Shown here: in pieces, positions 11,261-20,633 of the stretch
Layout of the letters: each line of letters opens with the position of its first letter
Numbering within the stretch: the stretch's first letter is position 1
From: Pycnopodia helianthoides
Lineage: Eukaryota > Echinodermata > Asteroidea > Forcipulatida > Asteriidae
Length of the DNA: 64,000 bases
NCBI GenBank assembly: GCA_032158295.1
Contig: CM063246.1
Coordinates: 715,371 to 779,370, forward strand
Reading direction: 5' to 3'
Notes under the pieces: generated by a model
Told to the model about the DNA's origin: nothing
Seen by the model: the letters and a program-made list of their open reading frames with translations, nothing else
Databases searched by the model: none
Made by a program: the position numbers and the translations under genes

Positions 11261-12001
11261 TCACGGTGGTGAGTTATAGCATAAAAACCTGCGTCCAGCT
11301 AGGGGGCGGTAGCAGAAGGCACATTTTTGTGTTTCTATCAATAACATAAGTACCGTTCGGTCAAATCCAGTCAAACTCTGTAAAATATTCTAATAGTGTT
11401 AGAGCACCCCCTTAGAGATAGTGCAGTCACATTATGGGGTTGAGTTCATTAACAGGTCACCATGACATACTTAATCGCCCTATAATTAAAAGTGCCTTAA
11501 AAAGCCACGTTGTGCACTGATCTACACCCCCACACACATAAGCTCCCCGCCTCCCACTTCCCCACCCCCCCCCCACTCCCCTACCAATCACCAACTCCCC
11601 CTCCCCCAAAAGACATAAATCCCCTATAATTAAAAGTATCTTTAATTGAGGCATTGTCAGCTAGATTATAACTTGGAGCCTTGGCTTGCAGAGTTTTTAT
11701 TGGTTTCCGGACCGTAACTTGAGTTGAAGCGAAATTTGGACTTGTAACTTGGGTTGGGGTTGCTCTTATAGAGAAAGGAAATGTTGGAGTGTTTGGGGTG
11801 TGAAAAGGTCAAAGATCTAGGAAGCGGTATTGTGTTAATTTCCACGGGTCAATTGTCAAGGTCACATCGATCACGTATAGGAATAAGGTTTAATGACATT
11901 TTTTCATTAGCTAAAATGTATGAAGGGCTGAGGGGTATCAACAGCATCACTGTTATTTTTCTTATCTGTAATATTTACACCATTAATGAATGTTTTTACA
12001 G
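11261..12001. other. intron 3' part with acceptor
   Basis: A C-rich tract lies at about 11525-11610, and the phrase 'cctataattaaaagt' occurs twice (about 11479 and 11622). The segment ends in a T-rich acceptor, TTTTTACAG at 11993-12001, feeding the giant sacsin exon. No further exon recognised. Confidence 0.55.
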
Positions 12002-13340
12002 ATCTTCCATGCATCCTAAGTGGGAAAACGATTGGTTTCTTGGATCCAAGAGAAAAACACTTCAACTACAATCCTCACACCAACACTAAATACAAGGGGA
12101 GACGAGGTAAGAAATGGAAACTGAACGCACAACTACTGTCGAAATTTCGAGGACAATTTTCACCGTTTCTGGTTGACTTATTTCATTGTGCTGAATCCAG
12201 TTTTATGAATGGTCATTTTGAAGGAACTATTTTCCGGTTCCCGCTCCGTACAGAGGCTTCAGAGATCAGTAAGAATGTGTATAGGGATGACCAGCGAGTA
12301 CTTGACCTCTTCAGGTCTTTTGAAACAGATTCAGAGCTGTCTCTACTGTTCCTTAAACATGTACAATCCATTGAAGTTTATGAAAGGGGTCATATTCATG
12401 AGCAGCCACAACAACTCTTCAAAGTACACATTACTCCTGAAGATCGTCCACACTTGACCATTAAGAGACAACAGTTCTTGACCCGAGTTCCAGAGATGCG
12501 AGACTTTCATATGATGACGCTTATGAATATAGAGAAGCAGACAGGTGCAGGCTCTTGTACCAGCAGGTTCATTACAATAAATGCCATAAAGACAGAAAAC
12601 ACCTCAGGTCAACTTCAACAACTCATCAGTGACGATGATCTGAAGTTAGTTCCATGGATGGGTGTAGCCGTTCGAATCGGACATGGGGATTCACTAGGTG
12701 TCAGTAGGAGTGATGGTCGTGTGTTTTGTTTCCTGCCATTGCCTGGTAGTGCGCAAACTGGTTTACCTGTCCATGTTCATGGCTATTTTGGCCTGGGTGA
12801 CAACCGTCGGAGTATCAAATGGCCGGATCGAGAATCTCAACATGACAAGAATGCTATTTGGAACAAGCTTTTGGCAACTGAAGTATTTCCTGATGTCTAC
12901 AGAAAAGTGATTCTTGCTTCGATAGAGAAAGGCAAAGTGTCATCTGATCCAGTCAGTCCCGATGATGTATATAGAGCCTGGCCATGTAAAGAGAATATCA
13001 AAAAGGAGTGGTCAGAGGGTGTCAAAACATTTCTGCAGATGCTAAGGAATGATGCAATTTTCTACACTGACCTCAATGGTGGCTGTTTGATGAAGGCAAA
13101 CGAGGTATACGTGGACACCCAAAATAATCCTCTGCTTACTAAGATACTAAAGCATAAGGGATATCCAGTTGCACATCTACCCAACCATGTTACTGCATCT
13201 CTTCGCTGGGCAGGTGTCAAGTACCACGAGATAACACCAAAAGTTGTTCGTTCATGTATCCGGAATGATCCTCTCCAGTACCTATCAAGAGCTGAGAAGC
13301 TTCAACTCATAGACTATGTTACGAGTGACACACAGTTGAT
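12002..13340 (+). CDS. SACS: sacsin-like gene, rest of repeat 1
   Basis: The exon opens in phase 1 with LPCILSGKTIGFLDPREKHF, the segment that in sacsins follows 'GRFGIGFNSVYH.TD' of the ATP-binding fold. It continues with FEGTIFRFPLRTEASEIS, FCFLPLPGS, GLPVHVHGYF and LGDNRRSIKWPD, all in the order known for a sacsin repeat. The frame is open to 13344, where DYVTSDTQ is followed by a premature stop; homology continues in another frame. Sacsin repeats are HSP90-like ATPase regions used in protein quality control and intermediate-filament organisation. The N-terminal half of this ATPase (the NADDA motif) is missing upstream, so the copy as read would lack a complete first nucleotide site. Confidence 0.88.
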
Positions 13341-14649
13341 CTGACCGATATCTATCTACTGCCCTTACAGGATGATACAATTACTTCGTTTTCTCAGAGA
13401 TCACCCACAGTGTACATTGCAGTAGCAAGAATCCAAGTGTTCTCATTCCAAATGCAGAAGCAAAATTTGCTGCAAGTGACATACCCGTGGACTTAAGGTC
13501 CAGTCAAGTAATATCCCACACTCAGCTAAAGAATTTAGAGGTCGATGATATATTTCCACTTCTTCAACAAACACTTCCAAGTGCTTGGATTAGCGGGGCA
13601 GATGTAAAAGTCCAGTGGACTCCAGGATACAACAAACATCCCTCCGTTCAATGGTTGACTGAGATGTGGAACTGGCTGGTAAAGAATAAAGCCATCCCTC
13701 TCGAGAAATTCCGAATTATTCCACTCATTCCCATGGTGGACAACAGGTTCCTCGTAAAGTTGCAGGAAAATCGTGTCATATTTCGCAAGCAAAAATCGTG
13801 GCATTCGGCTTTGTGTTTGACTGAAGGTATTTGTCTGTTTCTTGAAAATGTTGGGGCAATTGTTGTACGTGATGATCTTCCGTTTAACGTAACCAGCCAT
13901 AGAAAATTTGGACAGTTCATCCAAGCTCCAAATCCTGAAGGAGTGCTGAACATCTTGATTGCACACAGACAAAAAGTCAACATCGAGAGATGTGTAACAA
14001 ACATGGCAGCTAGTAATAAAAATGAGCTTAGAGGTTTATTTGGCCAATTGCGGAAAGTTACTACTGAACAGAGAGATATCCTTAAACTGCTACCGCTGTT
14101 TTTATCAAATGGTCCAAGTTTTGTGTCAGCAAGGCAAGGTGTGAGTGCACTTCCAACAGTTTCTTCGGGATCCCAGTTAAACGTCTGAAGAAATGTCGAA
14201 TCATCATTACGGATAGCTCTGATGACAATTTAGTAACTATGTTGGGTATCCGTAAGGAGTCAGCTGTTGAGCTTCTGTCCAATAAATATCCTTCCTGCTG
14301 TGGCTGAGAGATTCTACTCTGTCGATGAATCCATTATAGTAATGTCTTGGGTGTTAGCAAACCGAAGAGTATGATGGTTTGGTCAAAACCTTGAAGTTCA
14401 TACCCACTGCAGATGACAAACTAGTAATGTCCCTCTGAGCTATTTGAACCAATTTGGTCAACTTGTTTTGCTGTTTGGATCCTCAAATGTGTTTCCAATC
14501 AACATATTCCAAGGGGAAACTTCTCAGTCACTTGAAACGGGTTGGTCTGAAGAATGATTCTCATGTCACCTCTAGTGAAGTGTTAAATGTAGCAACCGAG
14601 GTGTCAAGAAAGTCAAGACAATGGACAGGCAGACGTTGAAAGGGCCAAA
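13341..14649 (+). CDS. SACS: sacsin-like gene, repeat 1 to 2 region, frame broken
   Basis: Sacsin-like protein continues here in changing frames. DIYLLPLQDDTITSFSQRS is in one frame (from about 13349). SSKNPSVLIPNAEAKFAASD is in a second (from about 13426). A 234-codon open piece runs 13487-14188 (contains FPLLQQTLPSAWISG and WLTEMWNWLVKNK). FFGIPVKRLKKC follows in a third frame (about 14161). Between about 14280 and 14650 the frame changes several times. Each break looks like a one- or two-base indel, because the homology resumes with little or no loss. No splice sites explain the changes. Confidence 0.75.
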
Positions 14650-15754
14650 GTGCTCCTCAACCACATCAACCGCTTCCCTCGTCTGTTATCTACGAATGTT
14701 TCAAGTAACAGAATAAATAAACCATTGTACAAGTTCCTTGAAGATTTGAATTGGGTACCATGTGAGGGTTCATCCCCATCTCAGTACCCTATCTCAGCTG
14801 GCTGGTTTGGGAATAGCAACACTCTGTACTCACCAAGGCAAGTGGGATTGATTGAATCAGCCATGTTACAAGGCTCTTTGGTACCTCTTATTAGTATGCC
14901 AGACATTAAACAAGAGCTACTGAATGTTTTCAACTGGAGTGTACAGCTTGATCCTGGAAACTACCGAAAGGTTGAAAAGGTTGTGCTGCAGTTGAAGAAT
15001 GTTGTGAGCAACTTTGCATATCCAGCCGGGATACCTGCTGTCTCCAATGCAGTACATGTGATATATGAATTCTTGAGCAGAGCCTCGGACCAGCACCTAC
15101 AACACTTGTTCCAAGCAAATATAACTTCAAAACCATGGGTATGGCATGGCGCAGGGTTTACAACTCCAGACAAAATGACGTTAACTGTTGGAACACTTCG
15201 TTTTGATCTGAAGCCATACCTCTTCACTGTACCTGACAGTCTAAAACAACATAGTAATTTGCTTACTCGAACGGGAGTTCCACAAACTTTTCAGAAAAGT
15301 GCACTCAATGTGTTCTGTCGCATATTCAAATGAAACATACAGGTAAACAAGTCTGTAACGAAACAAGCATTAAGAGCGATGTAGAACTGGTGCACAGTAT
15401 CTTGAGATTCATAACGACCTTACCAGATTTTGATTCCCAGACTTCAGACCTGCTAGTTCCATGCAGGGCTTTAGGAACAAGTGACAATTGTCTCCATTTG
15501 ATGAAGCATCACAGTGTCTATATGTAGATGAGGAGAGACTAATGAAACAAATTTTGGATGAAAATTTCACGGAAGATTTTGGCAAAGGTATTATCCACAA
15601 GTCGATATCCAATTATTTGGCTCAGAGTTTGGGTGTACAGCCATTAAGTCACGTCTTAGCTCCATCTGAGGATATAGATTATGGATATGAATTGGCTGGT
15701 CCTCATGAGACGTCAATAAATGCTATCAAGCGTAATCTTGATATGTACAAGTAA
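14650..15754 (+). CDS. SACS: sacsin-like gene, linker into repeat 2, ends at in-frame stop
   Basis: An open piece runs 14650-15333 (NINRF-type start, SAGWFGNSNTLYSPRQVGL, KPWVWHGAGFTTPDKM; the last is typical of the sacsin segment 'W.W.G..F..P..V'). After two frame changes near 15310 and 15490 a further open piece runs 15488-15754 (VQPLSHVLAPSEDIDYGYEL and INAIKRNLDMYK). The TAA at 15752-15754 is in the same frame as the continuation from 15758. It interrupts the repeat 2 start exactly where other sacsins read '..YP.GVDIFKELIQNADDA'. Confidence 0.78.
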
Positions 15755-15757
15755 GGT

Positions 15758-16790
15758 GTGGACATCTTCAAGGAGTTGATCCAGAATGCTGATGATGCAG
15801 GAGCCACTGAGGTCAAGTTCCTCATTGACTGGCGCAGAAATGAAGAAACTGCAAACAATCTTCTGAGCGATGGGATGAAAGCATGTCATGGGCCATCAAT
15901 CTGGGCTTATAATAACGCAAGATTCTCAAAGGAGGACATCACAAATATCTGCAGTATAGCAGCACAGAGCAAGAAACACAAGCTTGATAAAGTTGGACGG
16001 TTTGGATTGGGATTCACTTCAGTTTATCATCTCACAGATGTCCCAAGTGTAGTCAGCGGACCCTATGTGCTGATTTGTGATCCTAGAAACACACATCTTG
16101 GATCTCGTATACAGCCTGGGCAGCCTGGTATTAAACTAGATTTGAATAATCCACGTCACCACCTTACACTGAAATCATATCCAAACCAGTTCCAGCCTTA
16201 CAATGGTATCTTTTGCTGCAACCTTGCGACATCTACTAAAGGATTTGACGCCACCTTGATCAGGCTACCATTACGTACACATGATGAAGCCAAGCAACAG
16301 CTCAACCAACTAGCTGAAGGTGTCTTTGATTCAAAGGATGCAGTCAAACCACTGATAGAATCCTTGAAGAAGGCTTCCTCGACTCTCTTACTCTTCACTC
16401 AAAATGTTATCCATGTTAGTGTTCAAGAGCTTGATTCTAAGAATCCTTGTGAAATGAACACAGTGATGTCAGTTACACTGGAGAGGATTCTACAGATGCC
16501 TCGTTCGATATCAGGTCAAGGAGGAGACCTGAAAACAGAACGCAATCTCCTCGCGGCAACATCAGCATGCAAGGATGACTCCAGTTTACCTATCCCAGAG
16601 ACCACAATGATTGTGAAGGTTACACAGGTGACATACCCATCGAACAAAACCAAGAAGAAATGTAGTCAATTTATCATCAGTTCATGCATGGTACAGGGTG
16701 AAATCTTAAAGTTAGCAGAAACTAATGGTGGTCGCAGAGCAGGAGTTCTTCCTTGTGGTGGTGTCGCAGCAGAATTCGAAAAGGGGACTA
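15758..16790 (+). CDS. SACS: sacsin-like gene, repeat 2 ATPase region
   Basis: The open piece starts at VDIFKELIQNADDAGATEVK, the Bergerat-fold N-box of GHKL ATPases in which the N and D contact Mg-ATP. It continues with WAYNNARFSKEDITNICSI, the glycine motif GRFGLGFTSVYHLTDVPS (about residues 81-98 of this piece), and VSGPYVLICDPRNTHLGS. Later come NGIFCCNLATS and LIRLPLRTHDEAKQQLNQL. These are in the order of a full sacsin ATPase lobe. There is no methionine start; it reads straight on from the preceding piece across an in-frame TAA. The frame is lost near 16785. Confidence 0.9.
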
Positions 16791-17009
16791 ACACCCAAAC
16801 CTGTTGATGGTAGAGCTTTCAGCTACCTGCCACTTGAGGTTCAACAGGTCTTCCCTTTCATGTCAATGGCAATTTTTGCTGCAGCCCAATCGCCGCCAGC
16901 TCTGGAGTAAGCCGTCATCTGCAAAAGGTGAATTTGAGCCGCTGGACATTGTCTGATTGACTCAGTCTTAATCCGTGCACTTTTCAATCTTCTCGAAGAC
17001 CTTCAAACT
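16791..17009 (+). CDS. SACS: sacsin-like gene, multiply frameshifted stretch
   Basis: Homology passes through several frames within about 220 bp: LTPKPVDGRAFSYLPLEV (16793-16846), then 'GLPFHVNG' (about 16848), then further fragments, then LFNLLEDLQTLQSQ leading into the next open piece at 17010. The frame changes at least three times. The stretch corresponds to the 'FCFLPLP..TGLPVHVNG.F.L..NRR' block of sacsin repeats. Confidence 0.65.
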
Positions 17010-20000
17010 TTGCAGAGCCAGAATGTCGTTGACGCACGAGATTTTCAGAGTTTGTGGCCAAGATGTTCCCAATGCACAAGCGATTTCTGCTCATTTTTGG
17101 ATACATTTTATCACACTATGGGCAGGGAAATAGATGCACCTGCGGTGATATTCAATGGGAGTCAGTGGGTAGCAGTGCAAGAATGCTTTTTCACTAAATG
17201 GAACCAATCTGATTCAGAAGATCTGAAATCCAGCGTTATAACACTATTACGGAAGAAGCTACGACCACAAAGCTGGGTTGAGTTAGATCCAGATGTAGTT
17301 TCTAGTATTGATAAAGTGGGTGCAAATATCTACTTTTTCAGCAACACCTTCAATACCAGTCGGTTTCTCCAAGAAGTCTTCTTTGACATGCTGAAGGAGG
17401 GAGCCATAGATTCTCGTCACAGAGACAACATTGTCCTGCATTTGCTAGATCTTCGTGTCGGTGAAAGAAAAGTGACTGACTATGATGATAATCTCAAGAA
17501 TACCGATTGCATTCCTTATTCCCCAGATGAGGGTGATCTTGCATCTCCTAATAGGTTAGTCAATCCCTTTACACCCATCGGATCTTTGTACAGTGAAGAC
17601 GACACTCTGCTTTTTCCCCATGGAGAAGAATACCGCAAAGAGGTCCGCCTCCTTTCCTTGAAAGATCTAGGTATGGCTTGCGATGATCTGCCTTGGGAAG
17701 ATGTATGTGAAAGAGCAGAATCAATCCGTATGAACGCTGGCTTTGACCAGAAGATTAACAATCTTCTGAAGTTGATTAGTGACAAGTTGGGAAGGCAAGA
17801 TCTCCCCACAACTGAACAGAAAAGACGAATTCAGAATGCAGAGTTTCTTCCTGTGTTATCAAAGCCCAAGGATTACCCTTCTGTATGGTATGAAAGTCAC
17901 ATGGGGTTAATGTCAGCAACTTCTCTGTATGAATCCAGACAAATGCCTTTAATTGGTTCTGTTAAACCTTTACTAAATGAAGGTAGACTTGGATCTGAAG
18001 CCATGAAACAAAATGTGAAAGCCTTCCTTGGCTTTGTTGAAAAGGAAGTCAAAGTCGTTGATGTCATTTACCAGCTTGACTTTCTGACTAAAGAAACAAT
18101 GACATCCACACAGCAGACATATCATATGGCTCAAACAATATATTCATTCCTCCAAGATGCATTTTGCAGAGATAATGTTATAGACCAGATGCAGAATATC
18201 GAAAGGCTTTGTTCCCTCAGATTTATTCTGTGTGAAGGTGAATTCAGAGCTTGCCAGCAGTTTGCCTTCGAGTACAATGGCAAAAGCAGACCCTACTTAT
18301 TTGAAGTTCCTACCGACTTGCGTCGGTTTGAGACGCTGTTGAGACGTTGTGGGGTGAAACAAAGTTTTTGTGTCGAAGATTATCTTCAAGTACTACATCT
18401 TTTGAAAACGGAATTCAAAGATATGACTCTGACAGAAATAGCTGTCAGAACGGCACAGGCAGTGACATCAGAAGTTGTTTCCATGTGTTACAGACACCAG
18501 GCGGATGATATGCAAGACATAGACATAGACATGGATCAAGAAATGTATGTATTAGATGATCATTGCATTTTGCAAAAGCCAAGTGACCTTACTTATCACG
18601 ATTTGTGGTGGGTCAACAAATCTGCCAATGAAAAATATACTCATGATTCCCTAACACACAAGGCTGCAGAAACTATCGGTATCAAAACAAGCAGACAGAA
18701 AAAACTTGATGGATGCTCTTCCTCCAGTGGATTCGAATCCGAGTTTGGACAAAGGGAAAAATTGACAGACCGCCTCAGTAACATCCTGAGATCCTATCCA
18801 CATGTCTCTGATGTATTCAAAGAGCTGCTACAAAATGCTGATGACGCTGGAGCTACAGAAATACACTTTGTGTACGATCGACGCAAGCACAAGTCAAAAA
18901 AAGTCATATCTGAGTACTGGTCTGGTGTCCAAGACCTTCCTGCATTGTGTGTGTACAATGATAAATCCTTCACTGAAGCAGATATCAAGGGAATACAGAA
19001 GGTAGGAGTTGGTGGTAAGAGAGAAGATATTACAACTACTGGACGATTTGGAATTGGATTCAATGCTGTCTACCATCTTACTGATTGCCCAAGTTTCCTG
19101 AGTAACAAGGATACCCTGTGTGTGTTTGATCCGCTCCTGAAGTACACTGAACGAGCTGATGCAACCTGCCCTGGTAGAAGGTATATTACCAAAGAAGACT
19201 TCAGACAGAACTTCCCTGACATGTTGTCTGGATACCTGGAAGATGAATTCAAAAATCTTGAAGGAACAATGTTTCGCTTTCCACTCAGAGCAAAGCCTTC
19301 TGAGATATCTGAAGAATGTTTCAGCCCTGCAAAGGTAGAAAGTTTACTGGACGAATTTCAGGTTGTATCGGAAGAAGCTCTGCTCTTCCTGAATAACATC
19401 GAGAAGATCACAATCTCATGTATCAATTCTGATACAAACAAACTGGTAGAAAAGTATTCCACCAATGCTACATTTTCAAATGAAGACAGAAAATACCGCA
19501 CACAGCTGTCAGAACACGTAAAGCTGTTTAAAAAAATTCCGAATGAAATAATTTCTTCCTTGTGCCATGTGTACAGCCTTGTCATTCAAGACTCAGAAGG
19601 GGGGAAAACAAAGTGGCGGGTGTCCCAAATGCTTGGCTTGGAAGGAGTCTCATGTAACCAGGGGTTGGAAGATCGTCTTCCCAGGGGAGGAGTAGCAGCT
19701 CTCATAAGTGGTAAAAGAGTTGAGAGTGTCAAGCAACGACAGTACAGAGCATACTGTGTTCTTCCTTTACCAATCTACACTCATTTACCTGTGCATGTAA
19801 ATGGCATGTTTGAGCTTGATTCTTCAAGGAGAAATCTTTCTAAAGGTGATGATTACGCAATGGAGGGAAATGGTGCAGAGGAAGATGATCAACTCATCAA
19901 CAAATGGAATCGTCAGCTGATCACTGGTGTGATTGCCCCGGCTTATGCTAAACTATTAATGAAATCAGGCAGGGAAATTCCTCTCAAGGGTAAGGGAAAA

Positions 20001-20633
20001 TCAACAGTTAAAAGCCTTTTTTCGTTTTATGACGATCTTTTTCCAAAGAATTTGAAGAACTTAAACAAAGAATGGCGTTTAGTTGCCCAGGCCACACTTC
20101 GGTACATCAGTCAGAAAAATATGGAAGTGCTACCTGTTGTGTGTCAAAAGGGTAAAGGAACACAAGTAACGTGGCACAATGTCAACACAGCTTCAAGTTT
20201 AGCATACTTTGACAATCTGAGCATGGAAGACGTTCCACAAGTTAGAAATGTTGCTGAAGTAGAAACTGAAGAGAGAATCCCAAGGTCCATCATTCTGAGA
20301 ACGTTCTTGCTAAAAGTAGGCTTCAACTTGTTAGAAAGTTCTGCGGAACTGTGCCAAGCATTCCAAGAATGTGATGTCCAAACAGAGTTTGTGTCTCCTC
20401 AAGCAGTTGTGAAACACCTGTTATGTAACCCTTTAATTGATCCTTCTTCATCAGTCCCTTTGACTGATACAGCTTTCCAAGACATGCATACTTTCTCTAC
20501 ATTGTTTGAGTACTGCTTGGAGGGTATCACAAAGCCAATTGAGCTGAATGGTCTACCGTTGCAGCTCAAGAATGATGACAAGGTTGGTGTGTTTTCATCA
20601 GTAGACTGGACTGTACTTAAGCTCGCATTGTAA
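17010..20633 (+). CDS. SACS: sacsin-like gene, repeat 2 end and complete repeat 3 ATPase
   Basis: This is the longest clean piece, about 1,207 codons. The first half finishes repeat 2 (for example WVAVQECFFTKWNQS, AEFLPVLSKPKDYPSVW). Near residue 585 repeat 3 starts with LTDRLSNILRSYPHVSDVFK, then ELLQNADDAGATEIHFVYD (about 605-623), CVYNDKSFTEADIKGIQKVG and GRFGIGFNAVYHLTDCPSFL (about 678-697). GTMFRFPLRAKPSEIS, YRAYCVLPLPIYTHLPVHVN and ELDSSRRNLSKGDDYA follow. All nucleotide-site motifs of this lobe are intact. The frame ends at 20633 by an apparent one-base insertion ('gcattgtaatgtgctt'), after which homology resumes as NVLPNMKQLFLHRN. Confidence 0.92.
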   Translation: MQSQNVVDARDFQSLWPRCSQCTSDFCSFLDTFYHTMGREIDAPAVIFNGSQWVAVQECFFTKWNQSDSEDLKSSVITLLRKKLRPQSWVELDPDVVSSIDKVGANIYFFSNTFNTSRFLQEVFFDMLKEGAIDSRHRDNIVLHLLDLRVGERKVTDYDDNLKNTDCIPYSPDEGDLASPNRLVNPFTPIGSLYSEDDTLLFPHGEEYRKEVRLLSLKDLGMACDDLPWEDVCERAESIRMNAGFDQKINNLLKLISDKLGRQDLPTTEQKRRIQNAEFLPVLSKPKDYPSVWYESHMGLMSATSLYESRQMPLIGSVKPLLNEGRLGSEAMKQNVKAFLGFVEKEVKVVDVIYQLDFLTKETMTSTQQTYHMAQTIYSFLQDAFCRDNVIDQMQNIERLCSLRFILCEGEFRACQQFAFEYNGKSRPYLFEVPTDLRRFETLLRRCGVKQSFCVEDYLQVLHLLKTEFKDMTLTEIAVRTAQAVTSEVVSMCYRHQADDMQDIDIDMDQEMYVLDDHCILQKPSDLTYHDLWWVNKSANEKYTHDSLTHKAAETIGIKTSRQKKLDGCSSSSGFESEFGQREKLTDRLSNILRSYPHVSDVFKELLQNADDAGATEIHFVYDRRKHKSKKVISEYWSGVQDLPALCVYNDKSFTEADIKGIQKVGVGGKREDITTTGRFGIGFNAVYHLTDCPSFLSNKDTLCVFDPLLKYTERADATCPGRRYITKEDFRQNFPDMLSGYLEDEFKNLEGTMFRFPLRAKPSEISEECFSPAKVESLLDEFQVVSEEALLFLNNIEKITISCINSDTNKLVEKYSTNATFSNEDRKYRTQLSEHVKLFKKIPNEIISSLCHVYSLVIQDSEGGKTKWRVSQMLGLEGVSCNQGLEDRLPRGGVAALISGKRVESVKQRQYRAYCVLPLPIYTHLPVHVNGMFELDSSRRNLSKGDDYAMEGNGAEEDDQLINKWNRQLITGVIAPAYAKLLMKSGREIPLKGKGKSTVKSLFSFYDDLFPKNLKNLNKEWRLVAQATLRYISQKNMEVLPVVCQKGKGTQVTWHNVNTASSLAYFDNLSMEDVPQVRNVAEVETEERIPRSIILRTFLLKVGFNLLESSAELCQAFQECDVQTEFVSPQAVVKHLLCNPLIDPSSSVPLTDTAFQDMHTFSTLFEYCLEGITKPIELNGLPLQLKNDDKVGVFSSVDWTVLKLAL

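Noticed and set aside
11868..11912. SRIGIRFNDIFSLA, faintly like the sacsin motif GRFGIGFNSVYHLT
   Set aside because: The upstream residues do not match sacsin, and no suitable splice donor follows. A chance resemblance is more likely than the missing exon.
13535..14004. Minus-strand open frames of 118-145 codons
   Set aside because: They are antisense shadows of the sacsin coding region.
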